Part shown: positions 1 through 7,505 of the stretch, piece after piece | Numbering within the stretch: the stretch's first letter is position 1 | Layout of the letters: each line of letters begins with the position of its first letter | Origin: JBMOLK01 sp049325575 | GTDB taxonomy: Bacteria; Bacillota; Clostridia; Acetivibrionales; Acetivibrionaceae | Length of the DNA stretch: 9,693 bases | Direction: 5' to 3' | NCBI GenBank assembly: GCA_049325575.1 | Contig: JBMOLK010000189.1 | Coordinates: 1-9,693 of the forward strand | Position numbers and translations under genes: made by a program | Notes under the pieces: model-generated | The model's input: the letters and a program-made list of their open reading frames with translations, nothing else | The model's database searches: none | Told to the model about the DNA's origin: nothing

Positions 1-33
1 AGGGACGTTTTCAATATACTCTTTCCGGTTCAT
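1..33 (-). CDS. Possible 5' end of a gene leaving the window
   Basis: On the minus strand an ATG at 33-31 opens a frame of 11 codons (MNRKEYIENVP) that runs off the left edge without a stop. It begins 12 nt after the stop codon of the membrane-protein gene on the same strand, a spacing typical of co-transcribed genes. The only ribosome-binding-site-like sequence is a weak GAG about 12 nt upstream. The fragment is too short to assign a family. The charged, non-hydrophobic start argues against a signal peptide. This is a position-based guess and may not be a gene. Confidence 0.35.
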   Translation of the reverse strand, partial: MNRKEYIENVP

Positions 34-45
34 CACTTAAGTATC

Positions 46-366
46 TCAAAATGCATATAAGATGATTAGTATCACTAAATCTAAACAAGACGTAGCCAGC
101 ACTACTATACCTTTATTTTGCTCTTGTTTATCTTCTTTACATATAACTATAATTGATAGAATAGTACATATAAAAAACAGAACAAGCAGAGGAATAATTG
201 CTAATAAGACCAATATAAAGCCTGCAAAAAATGTAATTAAACCAAAATGCACAATATCATTATAATTATGCATGTATAACTTGGAACTTAAATACACAAT
301 AGCTAATGAACATAGTATTTGGAGCGCTAAACATATTATAGCAAATAAACTTAACTTTAATTTCAT
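46..366 (-). CDS. Small hypothetical four-helix membrane protein
   Basis: A 106-residue protein I do not recognise. It is almost entirely hydrophobic. Predicted membrane segments are residues about 4-28, 39-57, 58-76 and 86-105, with a short charged loop (KEDKQEQNKG) at about 77-86 between the last two. The start is supported by a GTGAGG ribosome-binding site 7 nt upstream of the ATG at 366. No enzymatic motif is visible; the two cysteines in the first helix and the one before the charged loop form no recognised pattern. It is transcribed away from the marR operon. A second reading frame may follow it closely on the same strand. It could be an immunity-like, stress or envelope protein, but nothing in the sequence decides this. 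The gene is probably real because ribosome-binding site, start and composition agree; the function is unknown. Confidence 0.65.
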   Translation of the reverse strand: MKLKLSLFAIICLALQILCSLAIVYLSSKLYMHNYNDIVHFGLITFFAGFILVLLAIIPLLVLFFICTILSIIVICKEDKQEQNKGIVVLATSCLDLVILIILYAF

Positions 367-598
367 GTTATAACCTCACTTCATAGGGAAAATTGTTAAA
401 TCTATAATTATTATAATTATACAACCTGTCACAAAATAAAATATAGATGATAAAAGTCATAGATTAGAATCTGGAAGTCATATGCTCTCACGTTTAAAGT
501 ATTACTAAAGTCATATCAAAACCTTGATTCTGTAAAAAATGTCGCATAAATACTTGATCAATCCTGTTGACGGATTATGAAGCAAGTGATAAATTTAT
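367..598. other. AT-rich divergent intergenic region with repeated AAGTCATA
   Basis: No gene is supported here. The stretch separates the minus-strand membrane-protein gene from the plus-strand marR operon. On the minus strand two overlapping TATAAT boxes lie at about 408-420, upstream of the membrane-protein gene, but no good -35 is seen for either. Three direct copies of AAGTCATA occur at 454-461, 475-482 and 508-515, spaced 21 and 33 bp apart. A TTGACG at 567-572 resembles a -35 box but has only a 4/6 -10 (TAAATT) at 17 bp. Confidence 0.5.
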
Positions 599-603
599 AT
601 AAT
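575..603 (+). promoter_or_regulatory. Probable promoter of the marR efflux operon
   Basis: A perfect TATAAT lies at 598-603, with a poor -35 (TTATGA, 3/6) 17 bp upstream at 575-580. A transcript starting near 610 would have a leader of about 60 nt before the marR start codon. The -10 box is overlapped by the left arm of the palindrome at 599-631, so a repressor there would block RNA polymerase directly. The weak -35 means the assignment rests mainly on the -10 and its position. Confidence 0.45.
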
Positions 604-631
604 AATAGTTAAATTTTATAACTATTATTAT
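599..631. promoter_or_regulatory. Candidate MarR operator: perfect 13-bp-arm palindrome
   Basis: ATAATAATAGTTA (599-611) and TAACTATTATTAT (619-631) are exact reverse complements around a 7-nt centre. A 12-bp direct repeat TTTATAACTATT occurs at 615-626 and again at 631-642, giving a third half-site 16 bp further on. MarR dimers usually bind inverted repeats near or over the promoter of their own operon. This site overlaps the TATAAT and ends about 40 nt before the marR start codon. Binding by this MarR protein is inference. Confidence 0.55.
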
Positions 632-672
632 TTATAACTATTTATACATATGTATTTGAAAAGAGGGATAAC

Positions 673-1110
673 ATGGTGGATAAGGAAGCGATTATTGAAA
701 ATTTGTTGACTTTTTTGCCCATACTTTATAAAAGGATATTTAAAGGTATGGCAGAGTGTGACATTACAAGGCAGCAAATGGAGCTTTTATACTATCTTAA
801 GCATGAGGGCGGGAAGCCCATGAATTACTATGGCAGCAAAATGCTGATTTCAAAGCCGAATCTCTCTGTGCTGGCAGATAAACTTATTGAAGAAGGATTT
901 GTAGAAAGAGGTTATCTTCCAGACGACAGGAGAGTTATAATATTAAAGATTACCGGCAAAGGGGAAAAGTTTTTACAGGAGCAAATGAACAGAATAAAGA
1001 AGCACCTCTTGGAAAAGATGTCTGCATTTGGTGATGAGGATATTAAGCGTCTTAATGAGCTGATGGAAGAGAGTAGAGCGATTATTTTAAAACTAGAAGA
1101 TAATGGATAA
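673..1110 (+). CDS. MarR-family transcriptional regulator
   Basis: A 145-residue winged helix-turn-helix repressor, the usual MarR length. Residues about 10-30 are the N-terminal dimerisation helix. The DNA-binding domain covers about 31-100, with the recognition helix around 58-72 (SKPNLSVLADKL). The wing carries the family signature DDRR at 84-87 followed by VIILKITGKG. The C-terminal helices (about 100-143) complete the dimer interface. The start has a GAGGG ribosome-binding site 5 nt upstream. It is the first gene of an operon with an RND adaptor and pump, and a strong palindrome sits in its promoter, so autoregulation and repression of the pump are likely. MarR repressors typically release DNA on binding small phenolic or lipophilic ligands or on cysteine oxidation. 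The only cysteine is C29, so a two-cysteine oxidation switch within one chain is not possible. The ligand is unknown. Confidence 0.93.
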   Translation: MVDKEAIIENLLTFLPILYKRIFKGMAECDITRQQMELLYYLKHEGGKPMNYYGSKMLISKPNLSVLADKLIEEGFVERGYLPDDRRVIILKITGKGEKFLQEQMNRIKKHLLEKMSAFGDEDIKRLNELMEESRAIILKLEDNG

Positions 1111-1128
1111 TTATGGAGGGTAGCTGAT

Positions 1129-2361
1129 ATGAAACAAAAGATTCTGGTGTTGTTAATGGCTGTGTTATTAATTGTAAGCGGCTGTAGTGCAAGAGCATCC
1201 AAAGACGGTATAAATGAAGCTGGAAAGCCTGTTACGGTAAGTACCTCTATAGTCCAAAGGACTAAGATCGAAAAGGTTCAGACTGTTACCGGTAAAGCCA
1301 AGCCTGTAAAGGATATTACTATCGTACCAAAGGTTCCTGGCAAGGTGGCCAAAGTGTATGTAAATCTGGGTGATGAGGTAAAAAAAGGTCAGACCCTGTT
1401 TACTATTGACGATAAGGAGATAAGATTACAGGTAGCCCAGGCGGAAGCTTCATTAAACATGGCTAAAGCAAATCTTGATAGATCAAGAGGCGGGGCCATG
1501 GAATTACAGATGGCACAGCTGGAATCATCTCTTAATACAGCACAGATAAACTTAAACGATGCTAAGAAAATGTATGAGGATACTAAAGCATTGTATGAAA
1601 ATGGTATGGCTTCAAAGCAGAATCTGGACAGTGCGGAGACAAGATATAAGATAGCAGTGGAACAGTATTATACCGCTAAAAAAGCAAAAGAGCTTACGGA
1701 AACCAAAATAAATAATGAAAATCTTGCATCTTCCAGGGCACAGGTTAAACAGGCGGAGGCTGCATATGAGCTTGCCAAATCACAGCTTGAGAATACTACA
1801 GTGGTTTCGCCGGAAGACGGTATAGTTTCAGCGCTTAATATTGATGAAGGTGAGCTTGTCTCAAGTGCTGTGGCAGCAGTAAGCATAGTGGACATTTCAT
1901 CAATAATAGTAGATGTTAATGTGATGGAGAACATAGTCAATAAGCTAAGTATGGGACAAAGATACGATGTTCTGATAAAGTCTGTAAAGGAAGAGCCTTT
2001 CTTAGGTGAAGTTATCAGCATAAGTCCCAATGCCGACCCCAGGACACAGGCATATCTTACCAGAGTCAGAGTTGCAAATTCGCAGAATATTGTTAAGGGA
2101 GGTATGGTTGCTGAAGTAAGAGTAGTCACCGAAGAGAAGGATAATATTATTGCAGTTCCTTTGGAATGTGTTGTTGACGAAAACGGAAAGAAAGTCATAT
2201 ACATTGTTGAGGGGGACAAGGCTTTAAAAAGAGAGATATCAACCGGAGTATCGGATGAAAAGTTTGTTGAAATAATTGGCGATGTTAAAGAGGGCGACAA
2301 GGTTATAGTAAAAGGGCAGAATTTTGTGAAGGATAATTCGAAAGTAATTGTAGTTGACTAA
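1129..2361 (+). CDS. RND efflux adaptor (periplasmic adaptor / HlyD-like lipoprotein)
   Basis: A 410-residue membrane-fusion protein that would couple to the RND transporter encoded next. Residues 1-19 are a lipoprotein signal with lipobox VSGC; C19 would be lipidated, anchoring the protein to the outer face of the membrane. The first half of the lipoyl domain is at about 60-95 (VPGKVAKVYVNLGDEVKKG), a long alpha-helical coiled-coil hairpin follows at about 96-220, the second lipoyl half at about 222-245 (VVSPEDGIVSALNIDEGELV), then the beta-barrel (about 246-335) and the membrane-proximal domain (about 336-410). This order matches AcrA/MexA-type adaptors. GGAGGG lies 8 nt before the start. 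It begins 18 nt after marR, so co-transcription is expected. In a monoderm the hairpin has no TolC partner to meet; it may shape an exit path through the cell wall. The substrate cannot be read from the sequence. Confidence 0.93.
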   Translation: MKQKILVLLMAVLLIVSGCSARASKDGINEAGKPVTVSTSIVQRTKIEKVQTVTGKAKPVKDITIVPKVPGKVAKVYVNLGDEVKKGQTLFTIDDKEIRLQVAQAEASLNMAKANLDRSRGGAMELQMAQLESSLNTAQINLNDAKKMYEDTKALYENGMASKQNLDSAETRYKIAVEQYYTAKKAKELTETKINNENLASSRAQVKQAEAAYELAKSQLENTTVVSPEDGIVSALNIDEGELVSSAVAAVSIVDISSIIVDVNVMENIVNKLSMGQRYDVLIKSVKEEPFLGEVISISPNADPRTQAYLTRVRVANSQNIVKGGMVAEVRVVTEEKDNIIAVPLECVVDENGKKVIYIVEGDKALKREISTGVSDEKFVEIIGDVKEGDKVIVKGQNFVKDNSKVIVVD

Positions 2362-2366
2362 GGGAT

Positions 2367-2373
2367 GAGGTGG
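2367..2373 (+). promoter_or_regulatory. Ribosome-binding site that selects the RND start
   Basis: GAGGTGG lies 5 nt before the ATG at 2379. An in-frame GTG at 2370 would add three residues, but it overlaps this site and has only AGGG as its own signal. RND transporters characteristically begin MNISELSIKRPV, matching the ATG at 2379. Confidence 0.7.
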
Positions 2374-2378
2374 ACATT

Positions 2379-5300
2379 ATGAACATTTCAGAGCTATCTA
2401 TTAAAAGACCTGTCACCATTATAATGTGCATATTGATAATTGTAGTGCTTGGAGCAGTATCTTTTGTCAGTGTGCCTATAGATCTTATGCCCAGCATGGA
2501 TTTTCCTATGGCTGTGGTTATAACAAACTATGAGGGTGTAGGTCCACAGGAAGTAGAAAACTTTGTGACAAAAACCGTAGAGAGTGCTGTAGCAACGGTT
2601 AACAACATGAAAAGTATAAGGTCGGAGACTTCAGAGGGCAGTTCGATAGTAATTGTAGAGTTCAATGAAGGAACGGATATGAACTTTGCTTCTCTGCAGA
2701 TGCGTGAAAAGATAGATCTGGTCAAGGGTTATTTTCCTGAAGGTGTAGAAAATCCAACGGTTGTAAAGATTGATCCAAATATGCTTCCTGTAGCCCAGAT
2801 AGGGGTTACATCTAAAGTACGGGGTGAAGTGGAGCTTAAGGGGTTTGTAGAAAACCATATAAAATCCCGATTGGAAAGACTTGATGGTGTAGCATCAGTT
2901 AGTGTAACCGGAGGGGTTACAAGGGAAATAACCGTTGAACTTGACGGGTCAAAGATGTCAAATTACGGGGTAAACTTCAACCAGGTAGCAAGTACCCTCC
3001 AAATGGAGAATGTGAACCTTCCGGGTGGAAGTGTCGAATACGGGAACAAGAACCTTATAGTAAAGAGCAAAGGGGAATTTAGCTCTGTAGATTCCATAAG
3101 CAGAATACCTATAGTACTGCCACAGGGCAATATTATATATATAAGGGACATATCAGAAGTAAAAGACGGGTATAAAGACAAAACATCTTATACCAGGATG
3201 GATCTTCAAGACAGTATAGGATTGTCCATTCAAAAGCAGACAACTGCCAATACTGTAGAAGTGGTAAACATTATAAAGTCAGAGATAAATAAGATCAAAA
3301 AAGATAATCCTGATGTAGAAATCAATCTTTCATTTGATCAGGGACAGTATATTGAAAAGTCTATTAACGATGTTACTACAAACGGGATTATAGGAGGATT
3401 TCTGGCTGTACTTATACTCTTTGTTTTCTTAAGAAATATAAGAACTACTTTGGTTATTGCTATAGCAATTCCTGTTTCAGTTATTTCCACTTTTGTCTTA
3501 ATGTATTTGTCAAAGACAACTCTGAACCTGATCTCTATGGGAGGTTTGGCATTGGGAGTCGGTATGATGGTTGACAATGCTATCGTTGTTCTGGAGAATA
3601 TTTTCAGGCACAGGCAGGAAGGGAAAAGCAGGCTTGAATCAGCTTTAATCGGAGCTAAAGAAGTTGGGGGTGCAATAATTGCATCTACCATTACAACTGT
3701 TGTAGTTTTTGTCCCTATAATATTTACAGAGGGAATAGCAGCGGAGATTTTTAAGGAAATGGCCATTACCGTTACATTTTCTCTACTGGCATCCCTTGCT
3801 GTAGCACTGACCATTGTGCCTATGTTAAGCTCAAAAATGCTCAAGGTATCAAAAGGTGAGAAGTCAAGGAAGAATGTATTGGACAGTTTGTTGGATTTAT
3901 GGGAAAGGTTCTTTAAATCAATAGACGAATTATATAGAAGGATTTTGAGAGTAGTATTAAATAAGAGGCTGGTTACTCTGCTTATTGCAGGTGTAATTTT
4001 TGTATTAAGCGGGACATCGGTACTTATGGGATTAATTGGAGTAGAGTTTATATCTGCAACTGACCAGGGACAGTTTATTGTAGACATCAAGCTGGCTGAC
4101 GGTATACTGCTGGAAGAAACAAACAAGATCACTTCAAGGGTGGAAGAGTTTATTTCCAAGATTCCCGAAGTTGATAAAATGTTTGTGACGGTTGGCGGTA
4201 ATGGAAATCGTATGATTACCACAGGGACTGAATCACATACAGCTACTGTCAACGTGACCCTGGTTTCCCGTTCGGAGCGTAAAAGGAGTACCGGTGAGAT
4301 TGTGGAAATTGTTAGAAAAGAAGTAGAAAAGATACCTGGTGCAGATATAAATGTCAGAAATTTAAGCATGAGTCTGGGCGGAGGAGGAGGCGGCTCCGGC
4401 CTGGCAGGAGGAGACCCGGTCTCAATCGAAATCTCGGGTGACGACCTTGAACAACTTAAAGCAATTGCTCTTGAGGTTGAAAAAGTTGTTAAGGAAGTAG
4501 AGGGAACCAGGCAGATTGAGACAAGTATTGCAAAGGGTAGACCTGAAGCAAAAGTGTATGTTGACAGGGATAAAGCTTCTATATACGGGCTTTCTACCAT
4601 GCAGGTTGCATCTACTATTAGAACTTCACTCCAGGGACAGGTAGCTACGCGCTACAGGATCAGTGGTGATGAAGTGGATGTAAGGATCAAGCTTCCTGAC
4701 GAAACAAAGAATACCTATGAAAAGCTTAAGGATGTAAAGGTCCTAAGTCCCCTGGGGATCAACGTACCCCTTGGGGATATTGTAAAGATAGATGTTGAGG
4801 AAGGCCCGGCAAGTATTGAAAGAAGAAACCAGACAAGATATGTTACTGTTACTGCCGATCTTTTTAAAAGGGACGTGGGCAGTGCAAACAGCGAAATACA
4901 GGAGAAACTTGCAAGGATGCCTCTGCCTGACGGCTACAATATAGAATACGGAGGCCAAAACGCACAGATTAGAGATTCTTTTTCCAGTCTGCTGAAGGCT
5001 TTGCTTTTATCAATACTATTGATATACATGGTTATGGCAGCACAGTTTGAGTCTTTGTCGCAGCCATTTATCGTTATGTTCTCTGTTCCTCTTGCTTTTT
5101 CAGGAGCTGCGCTGGGGCTTGCAGTTACGGGAAGGACCCTTAATGTAGCCTCCTTTATTGGAGTAATTATGCTCTCCGGTATCGTTGTAAATAACGCTAT
5201 ACTATTGATAGACTATATAAATCAGCTAAGGAGCAGCGGAGTAGACAGGGATGAAGCAGTTATCAAAGCGGGCCCCACAAGGCTAAGACCTATTCTTATG

Positions 5301-5522
5301 ACTACACTGACAACGGTGCTTGGTATGATTCCTCTGGCCTTGGGCATAGGGGAAGGGGCAGAAATGCAGGCTCCGCTTGCTACAGTAGTAATATTTGGCC
5401 TTACGCTATCAACAATGCTCACTCTTTTAGTTATTCCTGTAATATATACATTGTTTGATGATATATATATGAAGTTAAAAGGAAAGGCCAAGCAATCCAA
5501 AGATACTGTTTCCTATGTATAA
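2379..5522 (+). CDS. RND multidrug efflux transporter (HAE / AcrB-SwrC type)
   Basis: A 1047-residue inner-membrane transporter of the hydrophobe/amphiphile RND family. It should use the ion gradient to extrude lipophilic compounds or surfactant-like peptides, with the upstream lipoprotein as partner. Architecture is the classic duplication: TM1 at about 10-32, a large extracytoplasmic loop, TM2-6 (about 330-485), a cytoplasmic linker, TM7 (about 530-555), a second large loop, and TM8-12 (about 860-1025). The TM4 relay motif reads GMMVDNAIVVLEN with D399 then N400, where AcrB has Asp407-Asp408. In TM10 the motif GIVVNNAILLIDY puts N938 where AcrB has Lys940. RLRPILMTTL in TM11 keeps the conserved arginines. 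The Asn substitutions are, to my knowledge, common in Gram-positive SwrC/YerP-like members. A glycine-rich insertion (six Gly, then SGLAGG) sits at about 667-678 in the second loop. The gene starts 17 nt after the adaptor stop. A GTG at 2370 is an alternative start. Confidence 0.94.
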   Translation: MNISELSIKRPVTIIMCILIIVVLGAVSFVSVPIDLMPSMDFPMAVVITNYEGVGPQEVENFVTKTVESAVATVNNMKSIRSETSEGSSIVIVEFNEGTDMNFASLQMREKIDLVKGYFPEGVENPTVVKIDPNMLPVAQIGVTSKVRGEVELKGFVENHIKSRLERLDGVASVSVTGGVTREITVELDGSKMSNYGVNFNQVASTLQMENVNLPGGSVEYGNKNLIVKSKGEFSSVDSISRIPIVLPQGNIIYIRDISEVKDGYKDKTSYTRMDLQDSIGLSIQKQTTANTVEVVNIIKSEINKIKKDNPDVEINLSFDQGQYIEKSINDVTTNGIIGGFLAVLILFVFLRNIRTTLVIAIAIPVSVISTFVLMYLSKTTLNLISMGGLALGVGMMVDNAIVVLENIFRHRQEGKSRLESALIGAKEVGGAIIASTITTVVVFVPIIFTEGIAAEIFKEMAITVTFSLLASLAVALTIVPMLSSKMLKVSKGEKSRKNVLDSLLDLWERFFKSIDELYRRILRVVLNKRLVTLLIAGVIFVLSGTSVLMGLIGVEFISATDQGQFIVDIKLADGILLEETNKITSRVEEFISKIPEVDKMFVTVGGNGNRMITTGTESHTATVNVTLVSRSERKRSTGEIVEIVRKEVEKIPGADINVRNLSMSLGGGGGGSGLAGGDPVSIEISGDDLEQLKAIALEVEKVVKEVEGTRQIETSIAKGRPEAKVYVDRDKASIYGLSTMQVASTIRTSLQGQVATRYRISGDEVDVRIKLPDETKNTYEKLKDVKVLSPLGINVPLGDIVKIDVEEGPASIERRNQTRYVTVTADLFKRDVGSANSEIQEKLARMPLPDGYNIEYGGQNAQIRDSFSSLLKALLLSILLIYMVMAAQFESLSQPFIVMFSVPLAFSGAALGLAVTGRTLNVASFIGVIMLSGIVVNNAILLIDYINQLRSSGVDRDEAVIKAGPTRLRPILMTTLTTVLGMIPLALGIGEGAEMQAPLATVVIFGLTLSTMLTLLVIPVIYTLFDDIYMKLKGKAKQSKDTVSYV

Positions 5523-5563
5523 AGACAGCCTAAATTGGCATAGATAATAATGGGGTGTGAAAT

Positions 5564-5570
5564 AGGAGGG
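5564..5570 (+). promoter_or_regulatory. Ribosome-binding site that selects the phosphoesterase start
   Basis: AGGAGGG lies just before the ATG at 5574, with 3-4 nt spacing, slightly short. The longer frame opening at the ATG at 5550 has no ribosome-binding site and would place charged and glycine residues before the first hydrophobic helix, so 5574 is preferred. Confidence 0.6.
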
Positions 5571-5573
5571 AAC

Positions 5574-6743
5574 ATGGAACCAACAATAAAGCTTTTTGTT
5601 GCTATAGCTTTGATAATATTCATTTACGGGTCGGTAAACTATTATATAGGCTTAAAGATATGGGAAATATTAAGCAGGCAATTCCAAATTTTAAATAACA
5701 AGCTGTATTGGCCTATATTCTGGTTTTTTGCTCTGTCATACCTTTTTGCAAGGCTTGGTGAGAGGATATTTCCGGAAGGACTAAATTATGTCCTTTTGAT
5801 AATAGGCTCGTATTGGTTTGCAGTTATGCTTTATTTTTTTGTTCTTTTTATTATTATTGATTTAGTAAAATACTTTGACAGATGGCTAAGATTTTTACCG
5901 GGTAATGTCAGAAAGAATGAAAAGGCAGCCTTGATAGCAGGCCTTGGCATTATTGTACTTGCGGCAGGTACTATTATATACGGTCACTTTAATGCAAGAA
6001 ATCCTGTACTGACGAGCTATACCCTGGACATACCCAAGAAAGCAGGAGCATTAGAGGAAATTAGAGCAGTTCTGGTATCAGACATACATTTAGGAAGGAT
6101 TATTGATAAAGCCAGACTTGTAGAACTGGTAAACAGCGTAAACCGTCTTGAGCCTGATGTTGTTTTGCTAGCAGGTGATATAATTGATGAAGATATTGAA
6201 CCTTTTATAAGTCAGAATATGTCCGAAGCATTTCTGAAGTTAAAGTCCAGGTTTGGAGTTTACGGCATTTTAGGCAATCATGAATACTATGGGGGAGATA
6301 CCGAGGATATTATTAAAAGGCTGGAAGCTTCAGGTATTAAGATTCTAAGAGATGATTATTTAAAGGTAGCAGAAAGCATATATATAGCAGGACGGGACGA
6401 TATACAGGTTGAGGCATCGGAGAAAAGACCGCGAAAAGCATTAGCAGAGCTTATGGAAGGAGTAGATAAAAGTTTGCCTGTTATCCTGATGAACCACCGC
6501 CCTGAGAATCTGGATGAGGCAAAAGAGCAGGGGGTTGACTTGCAGCTATCGGGTCACACCCACAGGGGACAGTTGTTTCCAATAAACCTTATAACCGGAT
6601 ACTTGTTTGAATGTGACTGGGGATATATAAAAAAGGATAATTTAAATGTCATAGTTTCCTCCGGATATGGTACCTGGGGACCTCCAATAAGGACGGGAAA
6701 CAGACCGGAGATTGTATCCATATCCCTTAAGTTTAAAGAATAA
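5574..6743 (+). CDS. Membrane-anchored calcineurin-like metallophosphoesterase (YkuE/YaeI type)
   Basis: A 389-residue protein with about four N-terminal membrane helices (about 5-26, 44-60, 71-97, 117-137) and a C-terminal two-metal phosphoesterase domain. The metal ligands appear in family order: D170 and H172 in SDIH, D202 in AGDIID, N235 and H236 in GNHE, H308 in MNHRP, and H328 and H330 in GHTH. All motifs are intact, so an active enzyme is expected. YkuE/YaeI relatives hydrolyse phosphodiester or pyrophosphate bonds in lipids or nucleotides. The topology leaves the location of the catalytic domain uncertain; an even helix number with the N-terminus inside would keep it cytoplasmic. It lies 51 bp after the RND gene with no visible terminator between them, so read-through from the efflux operon is plausible. 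A hairpin follows its stop. The substrate is unknown. A start at 5550 would give 397 residues. Confidence 0.88.
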   Translation: MEPTIKLFVAIALIIFIYGSVNYYIGLKIWEILSRQFQILNNKLYWPIFWFFALSYLFARLGERIFPEGLNYVLLIIGSYWFAVMLYFFVLFIIIDLVKYFDRWLRFLPGNVRKNEKAALIAGLGIIVLAAGTIIYGHFNARNPVLTSYTLDIPKKAGALEEIRAVLVSDIHLGRIIDKARLVELVNSVNRLEPDVVLLAGDIIDEDIEPFISQNMSEAFLKLKSRFGVYGILGNHEYYGGDTEDIIKRLEASGIKILRDDYLKVAESIYIAGRDDIQVEASEKRPRKALAELMEGVDKSLPVILMNHRPENLDEAKEQGVDLQLSGHTHRGQLFPINLITGYLFECDWGYIKKDNLNVIVSSGYGTWGPPIRTGNRPEIVSISLKFKE

Positions 6744-6776
6744 GTGTTAGCAGTGCTTTGATGAATATTAAAGTAA

Positions 6777-6822
6777 AGGGATATCGAACTGTAAAGTCAA
6801 GCGTATACAGTTCGATATCTTT
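6777..6822. terminator. Bidirectional hairpin terminator between convergent genes
   Basis: GATATCGAACTGTA (6780-6793) pairs perfectly with TACAGTTCGATATC (6806-6819) around a 12-nt loop. Two G-U pairs and one A-U pair lengthen the stem to 17. The flanking sequence is moderately U-rich in both directions (TTTAG on plus, CCCTTTACTTTAAT on minus). It sits between the plus-strand phosphoesterase stop and the minus-strand lipoprotein stop, so it can end both transcripts. Confidence 0.75.
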
Positions 6823-6841
6823 AGCAGTGATAAAAGCTAAA

Positions 6842-7444
6842 CTATGATACGACGGGTGCCACCTTTTTGACTAACCGTACTATATCCTGATTTACTTCAT
6901 TCATAGGCCTGTTGTTGGCCATATCGTTCATAATCCGGGTTATTCCATTCATAACATCCTGTGATTCGCTGACTACAACATTTTGTATAGCAGGGTCAAT
7001 TTGTTTAACCTTGTTTATAACCATATTTTTTCTTGCATTAACGTCTTTTGCTGTTCTAGACGGACTATAGGCAACAAGGCAAGTATTGCCAGTTATTATT
7101 GCGTTTGCCTGATCAATCTCTGCCATATTTGTCAGCTGACTCGATATATTCATGGACCTCTGCCTCATATCGTTAAGCATCTGTTGTGGTGCCGGCGAAG
7201 GTGCAATTGGTGTAATTTGAGTCCTGTCACCAAGAGCTGTATCATTGTTGTCTCTTATATTCATGTCCATGTTATTAAGTTGACCGCCGGGAGTTCTTAC
7301 AGGATTTACAAACCGGACATTTTCCCCCCTGTCCAAGCCACCGGGCCGATTATTTCTTGCAGCCATATTACAGCCTGAAAGCGGCATAGTAAGCAGTGAC
7401 ACGCCTAAAACCAGTGATGCTGCTTTGTAAAATTTGATTTTCAT
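6842..7444 (-). CDS. YhcN/YlaJ-family sporulation lipoprotein
   Basis: A 200-residue lipoprotein. Residues 1-25 form a signal peptide ending in lipobox PLSGC, with C25 to be lipidated. A low-complexity Asn/Arg/Pro-rich linker follows (about 28-85), then an alpha/beta domain (about 86-185). That domain contains NMAEIDQANAIITGNTCLVA and, further on, VNARKNMVINKVKQIDPAIQNVVVSES, a pattern typical of the Spore_YhcN_YlaJ family. Known relatives are spore proteins: B. subtilis YhcN is forespore-expressed and found in the inner spore membrane region, with a mild role in germination or outgrowth. The start at 7444 has GGAGGTG 8 nt upstream; a GTG at 7474 would add ten residues but reads through this site. 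Upstream lies a sigma-G-like promoter. The gene diverges from a coat-like gene and ends at a shared terminator hairpin. Confidence 0.85.
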   Translation of the reverse strand: MKIKFYKAASLVLGVSLLTMPLSGCNMAARNNRPGGLDRGENVRFVNPVRTPGGQLNNMDMNIRDNNDTALGDRTQITPIAPSPAPQQMLNDMRQRSMNISSQLTNMAEIDQANAIITGNTCLVAYSPSRTAKDVNARKNMVINKVKQIDPAIQNVVVSESQDVMNGITRIMNDMANNRPMNEVNQDIVRLVKKVAPVVS

Positions 7445-7452
7445 TTTTAATT

Positions 7453-7459
7453 CACCTCC
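7453..7459 (-). promoter_or_regulatory. Ribosome-binding site that selects the YhcN-like start
   Basis: On the minus strand GGAGGTG is followed by 8 nt and the ATG at 7444, placing the lipoprotein signal (MKIKFYK and hydrophobic core) right at the N-terminus. The upstream in-frame GTG at 7474 lacks a comparable signal. Confidence 0.75.
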
Positions 7460-7505
7460 ATCATTATTCTTCACAGCACGAGTGTTTTTATAAGAGTTAA
7501 TATTT

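Noticed and set aside
62..265. Plus-strand frame opposite the small membrane-protein gene
   Set aside because: The minus-strand frame has a good ribosome-binding site and membrane helices, and the plus-strand frame has neither.
567..595. Alternative marR promoter TTGACG-N17-TAAATT
   Set aside because: The -35 is good but the -10 matches only four of six. The perfect TATAAT at 598-603, overlapped by the palindrome, is the better candidate, although this alternative cannot be excluded.
1668..2300. Minus-strand open frame of about 210 codons opposite the adaptor gene
   Set aside because: The adaptor on the plus strand has full lipoyl, coiled-coil and barrel features. The antisense frame has a low-complexity Ser/Thr-rich translation and no ribosome-binding site that I could see.
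3338..4600. Long open frame on the minus strand inside the RND gene (about 420 codons)
   Set aside because: It is fully antisense to a clearly conserved RND coding sequence. Its translation is Ser/Thr/Ile-rich without domain features, as expected from the complement of a coding frame.
6983..7378. Plus-strand frame of about 131 codons opposite the YhcN-like gene
   Set aside because: It is antisense to a recognisable lipoprotein with lipobox and ribosome-binding site. The translation is Cys/His-rich without motif.
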